DNA from: Vicinamibacteria bacterium
Lineage (GTDB): Bacteria > Acidobacteriota > Vicinamibacteria > Fen-336 > JAGNNV01
NCBI GenBank assembly: GCA_016650185.1
Contig: JAENWE010000097.1
Span: 1 to 7,337 of the forward strand
Direction: 5' to 3'
Length of the DNA stretch: 7,337 bases
Shown here: positions 4,695 through 7,337 of the stretch, in pieces
Layout of the letters: every line of letters starts with the position of its first letter
Numbering within the stretch: the first letter of the stretch is position 1
Program-made: the position numbers and the translations under genes
The notes under the pieces: generated by a model
The model's input: the letters and a program-made list of their open reading frames with translations, nothing else
Told to the model about the DNA's origin: nothing
Database searches by the model: none

Positions 4695-7307
4695 CTAGAA
4701 GAGAAAACCTGAGCCTACATAAAAGCGTCTGGTCTGCTCGGTGCTGCGGGCGTAGGCGGCAGAGAAGATGAGGGGCGTCGCGCTCGGCTGGATCAACAGC
4801 CCAGCGCCCCAGGAGGGATGCCACTTCCTCGAGTTCTCCCCCTCCAGCCAGACACGCCCCACGTCCGAGAAAACGGTGACGCCGACGCGCAGAGGGAGAG
4901 GGAGCCCATTCAAGGTGCCAAGCCACACCCGGAGATCCAGACCGGTGTACAGCGCGCCGTCTCCGGCGAATCGGTTGCGGCTGTAGCCGCGAAGGCTGTC
5001 GCGTCCCCCGAGCACGGCGGACTCAAACCAGGGGTAGGGACCAAAAGCCCTCCGCCCCCCCACCCGGGCCGCTAGCTGCGCCGGGCTGGTGGCTCGTCCG
5101 ACATACCCAGCCACCTCCCCTTCAAAGGCCCCGAATGCCTTCGTCACGTCGAGCAGGGCGGGGGCGACGCTGACCGCGACGTCCACCCTGACCGCGACGA
5201 GCGAGGTCTTGGGGTTGGCTTCGGGGTTAGCGGTTGGCGTCTGCAGGCCGCCCCCCGCCAGGGCGCTCCCGCGCCCCCGGCTGTCGAAATGCAAGCCCCC
5301 ATCCACTAGCGCCGCCTCGAAGTTGCCCCGGCCGTACGCCCCGATGCGGTTCAGGACGTTGGTCGCATCCGTGTCCGTGGTGGCGGCCCGCAATGTGCTT
5401 CCGAGGCGCATCTCGAGATTCGAGCCCCGCTCGATCCGCCAGGAAGGGCTCACGGAAAAGAGCGTTTCTCCGGTTCGGTGCTCCGACTGCGCCGCCGTTT
5501 TCTGGGTCAGGTTGCCGTATCCGAAAAAGTTTGTACGTTCGAGGCCGGAGGCCAGAGCGTCTACCCGAAAGAAGGACCGGGCGGCGGGCCGACGAAAAGT
5601 CCCCGAATAATTCACGCGAGCAGCCTTCAGCCCGGTGGACCAGACCGCGGAGAGATCATGCTGCTGAGCCTGGGGCTCGGAACGAAACCCCCACGATGTC
5701 CGGCTGACGCTCGGGCCTGCGATGAAGTTCAACTCGGTGGCGTACGTGAGATTGGTCAGGAAGACGGTCCACCGCCCGTAATTCCGCGGCTCCACCCATG
5801 GGGCCTCGGGGTTGGGGTTGGAATTGGTCCAGGCCGGGTGCCGACGCGTGCCGGGCCCTGGCTTCACCTCCACCGTTCCCGAGGTCCCCGGCCAGATGTC
5901 AGTCCCGCCACTTCGAGAGTCGTCCACGATGACGTGGGTCGCGATGTCCTGCTCTGCGATCACACGCACCAGAATCGGGCCGCCCGGGGGGCCGGTTCGC
6001 TCCACTCGGTCCTTCCCTCCGTGAAGATAGATCCGTATTTCCTTCGTCTCGTCCTTGAGAAAACGTCGCCGGTAATAGGGCTCGAGCGAGTCCACCAGCC
6101 CTACCGTGACCTCGACTGCATCTCCCTCCAATCTTTGGATCGATACCGTTTCGTCCTGATGAGTGGCGTGGACGTCCACATCCACCGCAAGGTCACGGTA
6201 ATAGTGCATGACGTAGTCCACGAGCCGTTCGCGCCGGCTGCGTAAAGCGGCGCTCAGGGCCGCCGCCGAGAGCGCCTGCCACTCTTTGGGCAGGCTCCGC
6301 CCGGCCGCTTCGATGGCTTCGTCGGTGAAGCGTGCCTGCGTCTCGCGCACGACGGCCTCGAACGCCTGACGGTCGAGGTCGGTGAGCAGCCAGCGGTCCA
6401 ACACCGCGCCGCTTTGGGTGGGCCCCTCCAGGCGAGCGTGGAAACCCCGTCCGAACCTGACGAAGCGCGGCGCGCGGGCGCGCATGGACGAAAAGATCAG
6501 ACCCTCGTTCTTGACGAAGGCCATGTCGGGATCGAGGGCGAGCGGCGCCCATGTCTTCTGGCCGGGGAGGCGAAGCCAAAGCCACTGGCCTCCGTGACGG
6601 TCGTAGTTCTCGACCATGAGATCGAGTACCCGCGCCCGAAGGAACTCTTTCGAGTCCACTCGGTTCTGGGGACCCTCACGCCACAAGTCCCACAGCTCGA
6701 CGGTCTTGACGACCTTGGTCGAGCCCATGAAGCCTTTCTTGGGAAGTTCCTCGATCGTGCCCACGTGCCCGGCGAAGGTCTCGCGGAAAGCGCCCAAGTC
6801 AGGGCTGTCAGGCATGCGGACAAGCCGGGGCTCGGTATGCATGATGCCGATGGCCTCGGCCAGCCTGGGAAGGATGAGCGCCGCGCCGGGGTGCGTGGAT
6901 GACGTGTGGTCGCGGACGATCTTGCCCGGCGTCGATCGGCGCCACTCCTCGGGCAGAATTCGCTCGGGCTCCTTGTGCAAGGAGCGGAATTTGTACTCCC
7001 GCCCATCCCCGGCCTTGAAGCTGAGAGCGAGCGTCTGAAGTCGCCCACGCTGGCGATCGGGCGTCAGGCCACCCGCGAACGTGGACAGGTCCAGCTCGGG
7101 CACCGTGAAGGGAGTGGTCCAGAGTTCGCGGTAGCCGGCGCCGAAAAAAAGGCGGTGCAGGCCGCCCGCTGCGTACTCTGGCCCCGGCGCGATCCGCGCC
7201 GTCTTTTCCTCAGTGGGGGTGACCTCCTGGGCAGCTGCCCCGGCAGCCACACCGAAGAAGCCAAGGGTGGCGACTGAAAGCAGGGTCGAGCGAACCTGGA
7301 ACCGCAT
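4695..7307 (-). CDS. Exported kinase-like domain fused to an Omp85/BamA-type outer-membrane barrel
   Basis: 870 residues from ATG 7305-7307, which has GGAGG six bases upstream; the frame also reaches a GTG at 7331, but that start would put the Shine-Dalgarno inside the gene. Residues 1-26 form a Sec signal peptide (MRFQVRSTLLSVATLGFFGV, then AGAAA before Gln27). About 45-380 is a conserved-looking domain: YRELWTTPF, a strand with EYKFRS (Lys106, possible nucleotide-binding Lys), FLRARVLDLMVENYDRHGGQ (Asp236-Arg237-His238) and LDPDMAF (Asp259, Asp261). The DRH followed by DxD about 22 residues later recalls HipA/PI3K/Fam20-like atypical kinases. About 425-480 is a beta-rich linker (IRIYLHGGKDRVE). 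About 505-870 is a beta barrel with alternating polar and hydrophobic strands, GGRDSLRGYSRN holding the Omp85 RGY motif (773-775), and a terminal Phe as the BAM recognition signal. No POTRA domains are seen, so a BamA role is unlikely. Similar two-part proteins, sometimes with an N-terminal metallophosphoesterase, are familiar from Bacteroidota; function unknown. First gene of a two-gene operon. Confidence 0.85.
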   Translation of the reverse strand: MRFQVRSTLLSVATLGFFGVAAGAAAQEVTPTEEKTARIAPGPEYAAGGLHRLFFGAGYRELWTTPFTVPELDLSTFAGGLTPDRQRGRLQTLALSFKAGDGREYKFRSLHKEPERILPEEWRRSTPGKIVRDHTSSTHPGAALILPRLAEAIGIMHTEPRLVRMPDSPDLGAFRETFAGHVGTIEELPKKGFMGSTKVVKTVELWDLWREGPQNRVDSKEFLRARVLDLMVENYDRHGGQWLWLRLPGQKTWAPLALDPDMAFVKNEGLIFSSMRARAPRFVRFGRGFHARLEGPTQSGAVLDRWLLTDLDRQAFEAVVRETQARFTDEAIEAAGRSLPKEWQALSAAALSAALRSRRERLVDYVMHYYRDLAVDVDVHATHQDETVSIQRLEGDAVEVTVGLVDSLEPYYRRRFLKDETKEIRIYLHGGKDRVERTGPPGGPILVRVIAEQDIATHVIVDDSRSGGTDIWPGTSGTVEVKPGPGTRRHPAWTNSNPNPEAPWVEPRNYGRWTVFLTNLTYATELNFIAGPSVSRTSWGFRSEPQAQQHDLSAVWSTGLKAARVNYSGTFRRPAARSFFRVDALASGLERTNFFGYGNLTQKTAAQSEHRTGETLFSVSPSWRIERGSNLEMRLGSTLRAATTDTDATNVLNRIGAYGRGNFEAALVDGGLHFDSRGRGSALAGGGLQTPTANPEANPKTSLVAVRVDVAVSVAPALLDVTKAFGAFEGEVAGYVGRATSPAQLAARVGGRRAFGPYPWFESAVLGGRDSLRGYSRNRFAGDGALYTGLDLRVWLGTLNGLPLPLRVGVTVFSDVGRVWLEGENSRKWHPSWGAGLLIQPSATPLIFSAAYARSTEQTRRFYVGSGFLF

Positions 7308-7311
7308 GGCA

Positions 7312-7318
7312 CACCTCC
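7312..7318 (-). promoter_or_regulatory. Strong ribosome binding site of the kinase-like/Omp85 gene
   Basis: GGAGGTG on the minus strand, with the GGAGG core six bases before ATG 7307. It fixes the start and places the signal peptide at the very N-terminus. Only 30 bases upstream of the start are in the window, so the operon promoter is not visible. Confidence 0.8.
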
Positions 7319-7337
7319 GAAGGCGAATCACCTCACT

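Noticed and set aside
5478..6902. Two long plus-strand open frames opposite the kinase-like/Omp85 gene
   Set aside because: Antisense shadows of a coherent 870-residue protein; arginine- and proline-rich products without recognisable motifs.
7142..7152. A7 run (T7 on the coding strand) in the Omp85 gene as a slippage or frameshift site
   Set aside because: The main frame continues as coherent protein on both sides, and no alternative frame or stop arrangement suggests programmed shifting.

Overview
The window comes from a GC-rich, diderm (Gram-negative-type) bacterium. The evidence is an Omp85-type outer-membrane barrel with a signal peptide and a terminal Phe, a Tat signal peptide, and purine-rich Shine-Dalgarno sites in front of the chosen starts. 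The lineage cannot be fixed from the sequence; a delta-proteobacterial-type or similar phylum is a guess. No tRNA, rRNA, CRISPR array, insertion sequence or integrase was seen.

Layout, left to right. (1) 1-1307, plus strand: the C-terminal part of the chromosome-segregation ATPase SMC, cut by the window edge. (2) 1304-1939, minus strand: a complete 1-Cys peroxiredoxin of the Prx6 type, convergent with smc and sharing 4 nt at the stop codons. (3) About 1972-3037, plus strand: a ragged stretch. It holds the C-terminal half of a MarR-type regulator, coupled through an ATGA overlap to a Tat-signal reading frame with a cytochrome-c haem motif. The MarR frame has no room for its N-terminal helices. 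The cytochrome frame looks frameshifted, with one extra G in a GGGG run just before the haem motif. I read this stretch as decaying genes. (4) 3038-7307, minus strand: a two-gene operon read from right to left. The first gene encodes an exported protein with an atypical-kinase-like N-terminal domain (DRH...DxD) followed by an Omp85/BamA-type barrel with an RGY motif. After a 28-nt gap, the second gene encodes an inner-membrane protein. It joins a lysine-rich cytoplasmic tail, a three-helix membrane module resembling the PycTM/DUF5706 effector domain (or SLATT), and a periplasmic beta-propeller resembling the SdiA-regulated/YjiK family.

The operon at 3038-7307 is the most interesting part. Both products would put their non-membrane domains in the periplasm, one anchored in the outer and one in the inner membrane, so a trans-envelope sensing or effector pair is a reasonable but untested idea. 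No nucleotide cyclase gene, the partner of PycTM in Pycsar defence, lies in the window. The left half (SMC, peroxiredoxin) is ordinary housekeeping; the peroxiredoxin promoter carries an eight-base G/C run in its spacer.
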